From Rhynochetos jubatus (lineage: Eukaryota; Chordata; Aves; Eurypygiformes; Rhynochetidae): DNA of 64,000 bases. The first letter of the stretch is position 1. Every line of letters begins with the position of its first letter. The stretch covers positions 140,740,175 to 140,804,174 of the forward strand of contig CM050648.1 in the NCBI GenBank assembly GCA_027574665.1, given 5' to 3'. Shown here piece by piece: positions 1-54,444 of this stretch. Below the pieces are notes generated by a model. The model saw only the letters and a list, made by a program, of their open reading frames with translations, made no database searches and was not told the origin of the DNA. A program made the translations under genes and the position numbers.

Positions 1-3000
1 AAAAATATATATATTCTATCATAAGGAAATGATCTGTGTCTCTCATGAACATCTGAGAAAAGGAGGCATGAGTCTTCAAACCATTGTTTGTCCCTAGCTT
101 TATCCTATTTGTCTCTTACTTCCATTATCCTGTTTGTCTTAGAAATTCTTTCAGCTGTAAATGGTTGGAGACCAGGAATATCATCTGTTTGGCCTGTTCC
201 TGTAGTCTTCCTTACACATCTGCAGCCAGCCACCGTTAGACCATGTCCCTGAGCTGGGACAACCTTTAGTCTGACCTGGCATAGACAGTCCTATGATCTA
301 GAGGCAATTATATAGAAAGAAGGACACGTATTGGAATCAGGAATGCTATAAGTAAAAGTGCATTGAAGGTACAACCTCTTAAGCCTGAGTCATGTTGTGA
401 ACTGTGTGTATACATCATCAAACACTCCTGTGTTTCAAACTGGATATTAGGACATGCATAATGACTGTATCACCTAAGTCTGAAGTGCAAAACTCCTTTT
501 ACTTGTTTTTATCTCCAAACACCTCGCTAGCTGGAATTATGGTCTATGGGAGAGCTGGTTTCATGCCATCCTTGGACCTCCCCTACCACAGATTTCACAG
601 ATGTGTTCACCCTCCTCCTGTCTCTGCAGGACACTGCAAGAGCAGGATTTGCTTGGTTGAGAGCCCACCCTGTGAAGGTTCTTGCAAAGATGGCACAGTA
701 CTAGCTATGCATGTCCTTGCTTGGGCTGGGAGGCTATGTGGATTAAACGGCAATGGAAAAGTTGTCTTCTGGACATCATGCTATCTACAGCCCTGAAACT
801 CACCTTTCTCCCTGCCTACCTCTGACTGTCAGTGTGTGCAACTCCCTACATAGTTAGAAAGGTGGAATTGGTATGACAAGTATTTCAATAGAAAATACTG
901 AAACTATATTTTTCAGAGTCTTCTAGTGAAATTTAGCAATTGGAAAAAAAGGGGGAAAGTCCTTGTAGCCACAAGCAATTAACTAAAAAATATTAGCCAA
1001 AGAGAATAAGGAGTTGGAAATTACAAGCTAGTTAACCACAGCTCCATTGCTTGTGTTTATATTTTCCTTTAGGCAATAAATTAATCCTTCCCTCCCAGGT
1101 ACCTTATCTGGAAAGTGTGGTAATATTCACAAGCAGACTGTGACAGTGGATTAGGCTGTTGTTTATTGCAGAGAGGGCCACAACATGCTGCAGAAGTAGT
1201 ACAAATGGTTATTATGTGAGAGAGGACTACTTAGAAAATGGTTTATTATTTGCTCTGAATTATCTCTTGAAATCAAAGAGTCAGGACAACCCAGGGCCCA
1301 TATTTATCAAGCACTCCGGCACTGTTCTTAGGGGAATCAATTGTGACAGGAGATTCTTCAAACTGTTAACAAGACATCTTTCTTCTGCAGGAGCCCTAAG
1401 AGGTCAATGAGAAGTGCTGGAAGATCTCTGTGCAAAGGTAAGGTGACGTATCTAAAGGAAGTCAGCTAAAAGAGCTACAAGAAAAGCAGCCAATGGAAAA
1501 TGCACTCCAGTATGTCCAAATTTGTGTCATAGTAATGCAAGTGGGAGTTCAGAGATGGTCTGAGCTGGTTGTTGCTCTCTTTGGAGTGAGAGATAAACTA
1601 TGGTCAATACAAAACCCCTGCATGGTAGGCAAATGAGTGGCAAGCTTGAGGCAGGGGTCAGAAAAGCACTTCTACTGCCACTTGGTTGGACACAACCAGG
1701 TGTACCTCCCTGCCAGAAAAACCTACAGTAAAAGTATTCTTCATTTGCTTTATAGAAAATCAGTTCATTGTAGTTAAAACTGCTCTTGGAAGTGATCAGA
1801 TTAATCGGTCTGCCTTTGCACTGAAGTGGACAAGGAGCACTCCAGGTGCCTGGTCCCCATTGGACCAGGAACCCCGGTGAGAAGGCCAGAGAGCAAATAC
1901 CTAACCCAAGACAGCTACTTTTGCAGTGACTGTCCAACAGCTGGCTGCATCCCCGACTTGTTATTTCTGTGGCATGTCTAAAATGGACAGGGCACATGAG
2001 AGCTAAACAGATTAGGGGACGACTACACCCAGGAAACACTTTATGGTGGAACAAATGTTAGCTCATGCTATCTACTACTACACTAACACAGCTTAGCTAC
2101 AAGGGCTATTTCAAAGCATGTACACTGAGGTCAGTCTCAAGCCTGACATCAAAGTTCAGGCATCTTCTGAACAAAGGGAGAGTTGGCCAATATCATTTAA
2201 ATGTGTTACTGTTACCCCACTGCAAGGTTGTGTTCTCCACTGTGGTGGATATGGCACGTTCTAGAGTAACGTCATTCATTTAGCCAATCCTGCTTTGTTC
2301 AGCGGGGCATCTCTAGCAGGAAAGGTTCCCCGTAAGTGTTTGAAGAATCAAAGTCTAATACTCTTTTTCTGGTGTGCTCCTGCAATGGGGCTTTCTCAAA
2401 ATCTCTTTTCTGACCAAGGTTTATGAAGTTAATCTAACTTTTCAGTTCCTCCTCCTTTACTGGAGGCAATGTCCTATCCCAACTGTCCCACTTAATGGGT
2501 GAAGCAAAGTGTAATGTTCTTCCTTAGTTTGCTGACTCGGGTCAGTTTCTCCTAACAAATTGCAGCTTCTGGGGCCCTGTGCCATCAGAGGCATAGCTGT
2601 TAGCTCATCAGTAACATTGAAAGTCTTTCTGGCATGCCTTTTGCAGCCTTCATGGCTCTGTTTTTTAAAGAGCAACCTCCATGACTTTTGACATGTTGGG
2701 TAAGAGGGGGTGGATGCAAAGGTAAATAGTCAAACTGTAGGAGTTGCCAAATCAAACCCAGGGATTTGAGTGAGGCAGAACAACTGCTCTGGAGCAACAC
2801 TCAGAGCAGAGAGGTCTCTCTTACCCTGAGGCTTCAGCCTAGCCTGAACTAACTGGTTTTATTCTTTTTCATCTGAAGAGCCGTTAGAGAAAACACCCAC
2901 TTTGGTACAAAATGGACTATGCACAGCGCTGTCTGTGACCATGACATTAGTTTTGCTCTCATTCTTTGGCATGAATATGGTCAAAAGAACTGTATTGAAA

Positions 3001-5500
3001 GCATAAAACCTTAATCATGGCTCTCGACTTCGTAAACATTTTCACAATGCTTATCTCCTCTGCCACTGTGTTTCTCCGAGGTTTCCTATAGGTGAGGCTT
3101 TAACTTTTTTACTGCATTTCAGGGCTGGATTTGGCTGTGAAATGAACTGAGCAAAAGGGTCTGTTCAGCCACTTCTCATCACGTCATCCATTTTCCATTC
3201 CTTTCCCACCCCGTTTCCAGTATTTCGACCTCAGACTGACAATTAATAAACGATAAAGAACATGTACTTACACAAAGGCATGACACACACAACTTCAGAG
3301 TACATCTCTGCTTTAGTACTGGACCACCACGTGAGACAAGCCAGAAATATAAAACAGCTTCCTGCTATGATAAAAGGTTAGCTAGTCTGATTTTGTGGCA
3401 TAAGCATTTAAAACTCGTGAGTACATCCCCAACAATGAGAATCTGGCTTGAAAGTAATGAAATAATAGAAGTTGTTTGGAATTACTTTTATTTCCTCTCC
3501 TATTTTTTAGACTCTACAATAAATTCAGGTCATTTTCAAAGTTTTATGAGGCATTATGAAAAGCAGCAAGTGACATCCATTCCCACACACACATGCAAAT
3601 CATTCAAGTTAGCAGCTCTGGGTAGAAATCCACCGCTCCCAATGACACTAAATTCTTCTGCACACTCTGCAAATAAGGTCATCTGAATACTTTTAAAGAA
3701 GGTGGTTTTCTTCTTTTCCTTTCCCTATCACTTTCACACTATCATCCTGAGTGTCAAATCTTTTTTTGGTAAAAGCTGTTTCTGAGGGTCTATCCCATCC
3801 TTTAACTGAAGGAATCATTCTTTTGCATTTTTTTATACAGTTTGGGTTTCTTTCCTCCCAAGAGTTCATTCAGGCCTCAGATAAAGGCAACAGAAGAAAC
3901 AAACAAGGCACAGAATTTTAATCAGCCTAGAAAAATCCCTTCTCTCAGTTAACTGAATAATCTCAGTTTTGATTGTATAATACTGCAACTGCCTGTTGGA
4001 ACATTCCAGGAAATACAAGGAATACATAATGAAAGAAGAGAAGTTGTTCTTTCTACCTTTTTTATTTAGCATATAAAAGCCCCAAAATGTGAAGTTTTCC
4101 CTCTTTTCCAAGTGGCTTTTCAAGACAAATTTCAGACCTTTAATCCTACAATTACAACATGTCGTTAACTTAAGGTGGTTTAACCACCCAAGAGAAGAAG
4201 CTCTCCTCTGAACTGAAAATACAGTAGAAAAGATGTCACTTTTTAGGCTATGAAAGGAAACACAAAGAAAAGCATTATCTTCAGAGGAGTTTTGAACTAT
4301 GTATCATTTACACTGCCCTCCTACAACACCAGAGAAGCAACCCTTAGGCTTCTGAACTTCTGCAATAGAGGGGCCCATATATTTCCATCCTCACAGTTTT
4401 GTGCCCTAGGCAGAAGCTGTGAGGCATTCACTTCTGCCTTCTCAAAATCTGACAGTTCCCAAAATCCCTTTGCGAACCGATTACGTTATGTAGTAGCAAG
4501 ACTGAACGCTTTCTTAACAAACTCTTTGGAACAGGCATTTCTTTTTCCAAACATCTGCATTCTATGTAAAACAAAATTCTATGTGAAAGCACTTCACACA
4601 GGCCTTTTAAGTCTGAAATTCTCAGCAGGAACACTGCTGTTGTAGCATCCAACCCCTATTCTCCATTAACGTGCAGTCGTGTCGTCCTATTTCTTTGCTG
4701 TACTGCCACCACAGGCGGCAGACGTGGCTAGGTCCCAAAACAGTAACAGTACTGCTTCACTGCAGGCACCAGAATGTGCTAATAGTCCTGGACAGCAATC
4801 TAACACCATGGGTCCACCCCAACATGGATCACAGTTTGCCAGTTTCCTGTCCCTGACCTTTTTACCATTGTTTTATTGAATTGTGGACCTGTTCTCTAAC
4901 CGTGTGCTAATTATTAGTAGGAAACAAGTTCCTTAGCTTCTCTGGGTCATGGCATTATCTTGCCTGATCAAGTCTTCCCAACTGCTCTTCCCATCTCCAA
5001 CACTGGCTGGGCCCTAATCACTTACTTGCTGTGTGAGAAGCCCACTCAAAACTGACTCTCTCTGCCAGGTCCTAGAATGTCTGTGCTGGCCTGCAGAGTA
5101 AGGAAAAGCCTTAGTTACGGAACTAACAGTACACATGGAGGGCTGAGCAGCTGCCTGACAGGAAACTACACCTTCATCAATCCTAACTGGATTACCAACT
5201 TCAAGTACATCCCTTGGAGTCGACCGTTAGGAACCCGTTTCTCACTCCTGACAACTCCTATGAACTTCAGGCCACAGGCCTGCCCTCTTCTTCATTGCCT
5301 TCTGTCGATACCGGCTGGCCAGTGGTGTGGTGACCTTGTGTTGGACAAACGTGTTGAAATCCTGAAGAGTAAGAATTACTCTTAGCATAACCTCTGAGTC
5401 ATGCTCACGAAAGGCAGGGAGCACCGCAGTGCCACCCCAGGACATGAAACACGGAGATCATTCCTACACCGATTTGCCATTTCTTTTAAGGAGACGATTA
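1..5500. other. Intergenic DNA upstream of MTHFD1
   Basis: AT-rich sequence with no exon I can support on either strand. Open frames here are short (under about 180 codons), have no recognisable protein motif, and are not flanked by convincing splice sites. In human the neighbour on this side is ESR2 on the opposite strand, so a non-coding 5' exon of an ESR2 orthologue could lie here or beyond the window; I see no ESR2 coding sequence. A short TA run occurs at the very start. No CR1 copy is evident. Confidence 0.6.
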
Positions 5501-5848
5501 GTAAATTTGCTGTGCAGAGCCCACCAGCAGCTGCTGCGAAGGGGCAGTGCCCCACCGCCCCGCACTCCCCAGCCCCCCAGGCAGCTTTCACCCTGCCCTC
5601 CCAGGGCCTGCAGCCGCCCCTGCCCGCCCAGGCCCCTTCCCGGCCGAGCAGGCCGGGCCCGGCAGCGGCGCCCCTGAAGCGTTTCGGCGGCCATTTCACC
5701 GCGCCGCTCAGCCCCGCTCGCCCGACCGCGGCCGGGTGCTCGGCCTCCTCACGGCGGGGGAGGAGAGGCGGTACCACCGCCCCCGGACCGCCACGGCCGT
5801 GGGGGAGCCCAGGCTCGCCCCTCTCCTCCCTCCGCCGGGGCGGGAGCA

Positions 5849-5859
5849 GCGCCTGCGCG
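5849..5859. promoter_or_regulatory. NRF1-like site
   Basis: GCGCCTGCGCG matches the NRF1 consensus GCGCNTGCGC. It lies about 120 bases upstream of the MTHFD1 start codon inside the CpG island. Binding is inferred from sequence only. Confidence 0.4.
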
Positions 5860-5890
5860 GTGGGGCCGGCGGCCGCTGAAAGTTTGGGGA

Positions 5891-5896
5891 CACGTG
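5891..5896. promoter_or_regulatory. CACGTG E-box in the MTHFD1 promoter
   Basis: This is a perfect palindromic CACGTG, the high-affinity core for MYC/MAX and USF-type bHLH-zip factors, 80 bases before the ATG. One-carbon genes are known MYC targets in mammals; occupancy here is inference. Confidence 0.4.
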
Positions 5897-5975
5897 TGTG
5901 GCGGAGTCGGGCAGCCGCGGGGCTACAGCTCGGATCGCAGACTCTCCGGGAATCCGTTGCCTCCCCGCCCTCGCC

Positions 5976-48366
<42,391 letters not shown>

Positions 48367-48544
48367 AAGGAATTGCTAACCAAAGGTGGGTGCCTTCTTG
48401 AAAGCTTTCAGTACTTCTTGAGATAATGGAGTTAAGCCAACCTCTTCGTATGCCATATGTTTCCAAATGACATTTGATTATCGTTCAGCCTGAAAGTTGC
48501 CTGCAGTACTGTGTAATAATAATTAAATTTATTTTTCTTTTTAG

Positions 48545-48870
48545 CTCCCAGAAGAACACCTGATGAGTCATGTCAATGGAACTATGCCCTGATTTTTTTT
48601 TTTTTTTTTAAGTCAAAACAAGACATGGCTGAGAACATAGTGCAAGAAGTAACTGGAAGGAGAAGTGCTAAAGAATCAATCACTGTTAATCTGTAATAAT
48701 TTTTAAACTGCTGTATTCCAAGCTAGCTGACACTGAGCATATAAAGCATTCTTCCTCTACAAACCTCCTGCTTCGTAACTGTAGCTGAAGCAGAATACAG
48801 AAGCTTGGGTTTAGTGACCTCTTGATTCAGTGACATGACTTCAATAATTAAAGATCCTAAAGCTGGAGCT
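48545..48870 (+). other. MTHFD1: MTHFD1 exon 28, 3' UTR only
   Basis: A good pyrimidine tract and TTTTTAG acceptor end at 48544. The exon runs to just past a polyadenylation hexamer ATTAAA at 48847-48852, with a GT-rich stretch after it. A 28-exon gene with a terminal non-coding exon agrees with the mammalian gene structure as I know it. The cleavage point is estimated. Confidence 0.65.
48847..48852 (+). terminator. Likely MTHFD1 polyadenylation signal
   Basis: ATTAAA, the commonest variant hexamer, lies about 480 bases past the stop codon and is followed by a G/T-rich segment. Alternative AATAAA hexamers occur at 49439-49444 and 49648-49653 and could give longer transcripts. Confidence 0.5.
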
Positions 48871-51800
48871 GTTTGAAACAGTCTTGGGACTTAATTGTCT
48901 TAACCATAGGGTTTTTGTAGTATACGTTATCTTTGAGAGTCCCACGCGCTGCGTATTCCTATTTGCCACGCCGAATTCTACATTCCGTTTGTGCTGTGGA
49001 AGAAACCGTTGTGCTCTGAAACTGCACCAATGTCACTTACAGGCGGGAGCAAGGAGGAATCCCCTTTGCTTCTCGCCTCTCTCCAGAAGTGCTCACCCTG
49101 GCTTCTGCCGTGAATTATTCCTGCAGGCACCTGAGCCACGTCAGTGTTCCCGTAAAACCCAGCTGTGATTACCGTAGTCTGCTGTTGACGAGATGAAACC
49201 TCTGGATACCAGATCTGTAGGGACTGGATCTCTGGCCCATCTACAGCTTCTACCAAACGTGTCTTTTGAACCATTTTGTGCTCAACAGTAGGTACAGCCA
49301 CGCTGCTGACGGGCCTTTCTCAGTGAACAGAGACAACCCGAGCGGTGCTCAAGTCACTCATCACAGGTTTTGTCAGCAGGCCAACAATCTTTTTGTAACA
49401 TAAAAATACTGTTGCTGCCAAATTTTTTAACTAATACAAATAAACTGGTAAATAATGCAAGTGCTTTTTGGGTTTTAATGTATGCACTGAGATTGCTGAA
49501 GTAGAACTTGTTTCTGTGGTGAACTGTGCGCAGCAGCAATCCGCGTATTGACAAGGAGGAGTGATTATTGCAGTAATAAGTTGCCTGCAATGCACCACCG
49601 CGTGTGCACCTTTAATCTTGTTTCCTAGATGTGGGTCATCTATGGGAAATAAACTGAATTATTCCGTGACTCAGACAGTTGCAGTTGACTTCAAACGATC
49701 CGAATTCAGGCTTGCAAGGCCCATCTGCTTGCACCACAACCGAATCCAACAAGGCTCTGGGTTTGGTGAGAACTGGGAGAAAGAGGACGTAGGTGTGCAC
49801 CGCTGTCGGGGTGCGTCGGTAGCACGCACGTACTCTGTGTACATGGAGAGAGAGACCTGTATCGCTGAAGGTACTCAGGAGGGGAGAGTAATTACATCAA
49901 AATTATGTGATTGTCACAGAAGCAGACAGGACAGCTTAAATCATCGTGAGGGCGTTGGAGATGCATTCGCAGCCTCCTAAAATACTCCTTTTTGATGGTA
50001 TTCAGCCAAGGATCTACGGGCAGCCAGCTTTGCCAGGGCACACACAGGCCCCTCGCGGGGGGTCAGAAGGGGGTTCCCCCACTTGCTGCCCCAGAGCCCG
50101 TGCCTGGCTGCAAGCGCCCCCTCACCTGCAGCACCCTGGGCCAGCCTTCCCGGGAAGCAGGTTGCCAGAGCTGATGCTGCCAAGTCTGCTGTCAGCTCCT
50201 GCATTTCATCTTCCCTGCTTTCCTGCGAGCGCTCTGTGTTCCACCTTCATTTCATGCTTATGAAAGATGGGATAAGTGCAAATTTATGCTAAGATTAGCC
50301 TCCTTTTAGTTGAGCCTGAGATCACAGGCTTGTGCTTGAGAGAGGGGCTTCAAGGGGTTGCTAGCCCGCCTCCCGCAGCGAGGCAAAGCTCAGGCGTGCA
50401 CCTGCTGAAGGGGTGGCTGGTGGCAACGAAGTGTAAGGGCCAAAAAATATCCGCAAGCGTCTGCAGAGGTTAGTGGGGAAGCTTTTCCAGCCTGCAGCTC
50501 TCCCGTGGCCCTGCTCTATGTCTTGCAGGACCAATTCATAAATAGGTTGGTTTTTCTTAACTCCTTCCTTGGCAGCTACGTGTGCCGGCTCGTTCTTGCC
50601 CTGTCAAACAGGGCACAAAGGACACTTAATCTCTTCTAACAGAACGTTGGAAGGTTGTCTTCTCTTGTGTTGCCTAGAGAGAAAACTCATTACGTATGAA
50701 TTAGTTCTCTGTGGGCTACCTGTGGGCCCAGAGCCCTTAGCTGGTGCGATGGCCATCCGTCCCTCCCGCTGTGCCGTAACGAGAGCCCTGCATCGTGTCA
50801 TCCAAGAAGTAACACGCAGGTTTTTTTGGCTGGCGATAGGGACGAAGGGAAAAGGAGAAAGCGTTGCTTGGCTGCCTTGCTGCACGTCACCAGCACTTCA
50901 GTGTGGGCCCAGAAGGGCAGTGGGAGCCCGCAGCTGGGCCAGACTCTTCATTCCAGCTTACCCACCTTCAGCTTGCTGCAGACCGGTAGTTGTTCCCCTG
51001 GCACCGCAACCTGCCGTGCTACCACCTTCCCCTGGAGCAGCAGGAATAATCGGATTCCGCACGCGGTGTTTCTGAACGGGATTGATGAGAACCTGCCTCC
51101 TTCACACCGCCCCCGCCGCGGCCTGGGCACCTCGGCCGTCGGCGTGAGCGCTGGCCTGCCGGCCTCCGTCTGCCTCCACCGCGCCCAGGGAAAGCCTCCT
51201 GGCCCTGAGGAGCCTTGCTCAGCCTCCCTGCAGACGTGGGTCGTAGTTAGAAGCCCCCGCGCAGCCCAGGGGGGAGAAGCCATTTCCAAATGATGATTTT
51301 CCAGAGGGAAGGCAGGCAAACACATCTAATAGGGGAGCTTTTAACGAGGCAATTCCTGGTTGCTTGATCCAAGTTTCTGCCCCGCTGGCTGAATTCAGCC
51401 AAAAGAACCCGTTTTGTACCTTTTTTTCCATGACGAAGCTAGGGAGGGGGGAAGGCACGTGGATTTCCCTATGGCTGGCCCAGGCTGGAAGCCGCTTGCG
51501 GGTTCAAAGCGTGCTGCTTCGCCTGGTCTCTTAAGTGCCAACATGCCGTGAAGTAGTTAAAGTCCTTAGAGCGTTTGGGGGCGTCAGTCGGCTCCCTGTG
51601 GGGCTGAACGGGGACATTCAGGCATCTCGAACCGTAGTTTCGCGTTGTTTGTCAGCCGCACTTGGTAGTCCTTTTTTCCGGAGGCCCCACCATCAATCAT
51701 AACAGCTGGAGCTGCAATTTTTTCTACATCAGATCTCAGCTGCTTTGGAGAAAGAAGGTTTATGTGAAAGTGGCACTTTCCCTGGTATGTTGGGTGAGGA

Positions 51801-51960
51801 TTAAACGGGAGAACTGGCTGTCCTACCACCCCCTTCTCAACGTGTAGCTCCCACCGCGACCCAAACGATGCTTAAAGCTGCAAAGGGTTCAGGTGAGACA
51901 AAGCAGCTGCCGAGAGCGAGACTCGCTTCCTCCCCACAGAGCCAGGCACAGGACGGATCC
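48871..51960. other. Intergenic DNA between MTHFD1 and AKAP5
   Basis: No exon supported. The stretch becomes steadily more GC-rich to the right, with a small CpG cluster near 51100-51190. It might include alternative MTHFD1 3' UTR (see the extra AATAAA hexamers) on its left. Confidence 0.55.
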
Positions 51961-51962
51961 GC

Positions 51963-52010
51963 AAAGGCCAGCGGTTCCCAACTCCCAAAGGCCAGCGGTT
52001 CCCAACTCCC
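51963..52010. repeat. 24-bp tandem duplication
   Basis: Two adjacent identical 24-base copies, each beginning AAAGGCCAGCGGTTCCCAAC and ending TCCC (51963-51986 and 51987-52010). No divergence between copies suggests a recent slip event. Confidence 0.9.
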
Positions 52011-52139
52011 GGGCACGTGTTCGCTCCTGGAGCGCATCAGCTGCCCTTGGGATCCAGATCGAAAAGCCCAGCACGGCCCCTGGGAAGACCTTTGCCTCGG
52101 GTGCTGCTGTGCTCAGCCCGGGAGGGGGAAGAGAGGTTG

Positions 52140-52920
52140 TTCTGCATGAGGGAGGGGGATCCTGCCCCGCAGGGAGGGAGGGATGCTGTCCCGCAGGGAG
52201 GGGGATCCTGCCCCGCAGGGAGGGAGGGATGCTGTCCCGCAAGGAGGGGGATCCTGCCCCGCAGGGAGGGAGGGATGCTGTCCCGCAGGGAGGGGGATCC
52301 TGCCCCGCAGGGAGGGAGGGATGCTGTCCCACAGGGAGGGGGACCCTGCCCCGCAGGGAGGGAGGGATGCTGTCCCGCAGGGAGGGGGATCCTGCCCCGC
52401 AGGGAGGGAGGGATGCTGTCCCGCAGGGAGGGGGATCCTGCCCCGCAGGGAGGGAGGGATGCTGTCCCGCAGGGAGGGGGATCCTGCCCTGCAGGGAGGG
52501 AGGGATGCTGTCCCGCAGGGAGGGGGATCCTGCCCCGCAGGGAGGGAGGGATCCTGCCCCGCAGAGAGGAAGAGATGCTGTCCCGCAGGGAGGAAGGGAT
52601 GCTGTCCCGCAGGGAGGGGGATCCTGCCCCGCAGGGAGGGAGGGATCCTGCCCCGCAGGGCGGGAGGGATCCTGCCTCGCAGAGAGGAAGAGATGCTGTG
52701 CCGCAGGGAGGAAGGGATGCTGTCCCGCAGGGAGGAAGGGATGCTGTCCAGCTGTCCCGCAGGGAGGGATGCTGTCCCGTAGGGAGGAAGGGATCCTGCT
52801 CCGCAGGGAGGGATGTTGCCCTGCACGAAGAGGGGGTGCTATCCCGTGCGCGGGGGGAGTGCTGCCTTGCAGAAAGAAAGGGATGCTAATGTGCAAGCAG
52901 GGAGCGGTGCTTTCCGCAGG
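52140..52920. repeat. GC-rich minisatellite, 46-bp period (two 23-bp halves)
   Basis: From 52157 the motif GGATCCTGCC recurs at 52203, 52249, 52295, 52387, 52433, 52479 and 52525, exactly 46 bases apart, with a GGACCCTGCC variant at 52341. Each 46-base unit is two diverged 23-base halves. One starts GGATCCTGCCCCGCAGGGAG; the other starts GGATGCTGTCCCGCAGGGAG. After about 52548 the strict alternation stops, and single 23-base halves recur with AGAGGAAGAG-type changes, decaying by about 52920. The + strand is G-rich. Because 46 is not a multiple of 3 and stop triplets are absent, long open frames run through it on both strands; these are artefacts of composition. Confidence 0.95.
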
Positions 52921-53600
52921 AGGCGAGGGGCTGCCCAGCACGCAGGGCCGGTCCGGGGTCCCGCAGCCCCCTCCCCAGCCCCGCGAGCAGGTGCCCGCAG
53001 AGCCGCCCCGGGGCCGGGGGCGGGCCGGGGGCTGGCGACGGGCCGCCTCGGCGAGGGGCGGGGGGCTGCCGGCAGCGCCCTCCCCGCCGGCCCGGGGGGC
53101 GCGGCTGCAGCGGGAGGCGGCGGCGCAGCCGCGCGGAGCGGCGCGGAGCCGGAGCGGGCCGAGCCGCAGGTGAGGGCGCGGGGCAGAGCGGCGGGGGGCG
53201 GGCAGGGCTCCGCGGGGGAGGCGACACGCGGGGTGGGGAGGGGGGGTCCCGGGTCCGCCTCTGCACACATACCCCCCCCACCGCCCCCTCGGAGGCGCTC
53301 GGCTGTCGGGGGGTGCCCCTTCCCCGGGGCCGGGCGGGGGGCACTCGCGGGGGAGCGGCGGGGCCGGGCGGCTCCTGCCCCCGCTGGCCGCACCCGCGGG
53401 CGCCCCCAGAACTTCCCGGGCGGCGGAGGCGGCGGCGGAGCGGGGCTGCGGGATGCGCTCGGGGCCGGCTCTCCCGCGCCTCTGCCCGTTTGCCCTTACG
53501 ATGAGATAAAATAAGTTAAAATGAACCCAAACCAGCCGGGCGGGAGAGCGCACCCCGCCGGGTCCCCCTGAACCGTCCCGCTGCTTTAAAGCAGAGTGGG
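52900..53600 (+). promoter_or_regulatory. AKAP5: CpG island, likely AKAP5 promoter
   Basis: Very high GC with dense CpG from the decayed edge of the minisatellite to about 53600. It lies 1.5-2 kb upstream of the AKAP5 start codon on the same strand and includes a plausible splice donor (GCCGCAG/GTGAGG at 53169). AKAP5 in mammals has non-coding 5' sequence upstream of a single coding exon, which fits. The start site cannot be placed. Confidence 0.6.
53010..53031 (+). promoter_or_regulatory. Predicted G-quadruplex motif
   Basis: Four G-runs of three or more separated by loops of one or two bases (runs of 4, 5, 3 and 5 G) fit the canonical G4 pattern on the + strand, just upstream of the proposed AKAP5 exon 1 donor. 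Confidence 0.55.
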
Positions 53601-54380
53601 GAATGCCGCGTGAAGGACTGCCTGGAGTCCCCGAGCCCGTCCCGGGGAAGTTGGTCCGTCTGCGGCAACGCGCTTTTGCGTCCTGACACCCCAAAATGTT
53701 CCGATGATGTTTTGAGGCAGCGCTTTGGGGCTTTGGGGTGGTGGTTTTTTTTTTTTTTTTAAGGCTGACATACGTGTTACCGTATCCTACATCTGCGGAA
53801 CTCACGCGGTGTTAATTGAGGTTGCCATGGGAGGCATGAACGTAGTATAAATAAGCTGCCTTCTTGCCGTGTGATTTCGCTTTTGTATTCCACGAGCCTC
53901 TTTTTTGTGTTCTCTGGGTTTGCATATTGTCATATGGTGCATCAAAGATAAAAATATCTGCCGTCTCAGGGTGTAATTTCCCTAGCTGGAGCTATGAGTG
54001 CATATGGAGCAGTGGGGAGAAGATGTAGCTAACTGTAGGAGAAGAAATTCTGTGTGTGTGTGTGTGTGCATAATACACATTTGCCGTAATATGGGCAATT
54101 AAAGAAAAAATCCCTTTTACCATTCAAAATAGCAAAATAGTATTTTCTGAGGTGGAACATCACTAGGTTGACATCTTGGTGGCCTTCTTTTGCCTTTGGA
54201 TATATGATGCTAATTAGTGGAAAAAACTGCTGTGGTGCATCCAAGGACGGAACTGCTTTTCCAGCTCCGGTCTGTCTGCCAGAATGAGATATTCCTTTAA
54301 AAAATTGATAATTTTTAATACTTAAAAAAAAAAACCCAAAACTGGTCTACAGGTCTTACCCTTTGTTTGTTGTTTTACAG
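53170..54380 (+). other. AKAP5: Proposed AKAP5 5'-UTR intron
   Basis: The donor GTGAGG at 53170 and acceptor TTGTTTTACAG ending at 54380 would remove 1.2 kb between a CpG-island exon and the coding exon. It includes a (TG)9 run at 54051-54068 and an A-run near 54325. Inferred only from splice-site quality and position; other 5' structures are possible. Confidence 0.4.
54051..54068. repeat. (TG)9 microsatellite
   Basis: Nine uninterrupted TG dinucleotides inside the proposed AKAP5 5' intron. Confidence 0.9.
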
Positions 54381-54387
54381 ATAAAAG

Positions 54388-54444
54388 ATGGAAGCGATGG
54401 CCGTGCTTCGCAGCAAACCTCACATATCCTGCACGGGAAACTGA
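54388..54444 (+). other. Upstream ORF in the presumed AKAP5 5' UTR (18 codons)
   Basis: The first ATG after the proposed exon 2 acceptor opens MEAMAVLRSKPHISCTGN and stops at 54442-54444, some 590 bases before the AKAP5 start codon. If this stretch is retained in mRNA, it could damp AKAP5 translation. Its reality depends on the unproven 5' exon structure. Confidence 0.3.

Noticed and set aside
1-5500. Search for ESR2 coding exons on the - strand, expected from human gene order.
   Set aside because: None of the minus-strand frames resembles the estrogen receptor N-terminus or DNA-binding domain.
51889-53805. Long overlapping open frames through the minisatellite: 638 codons on the - strand and 426, 290, 237 and 233 codons in other frames.
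   Set aside because: The 46-base unit lacks stop triplets in any frame and its period is not a multiple of 3, so all frames stay open together. The products are proline/glycine/arginine-rich repeats with no domain. This is composition, not coding.
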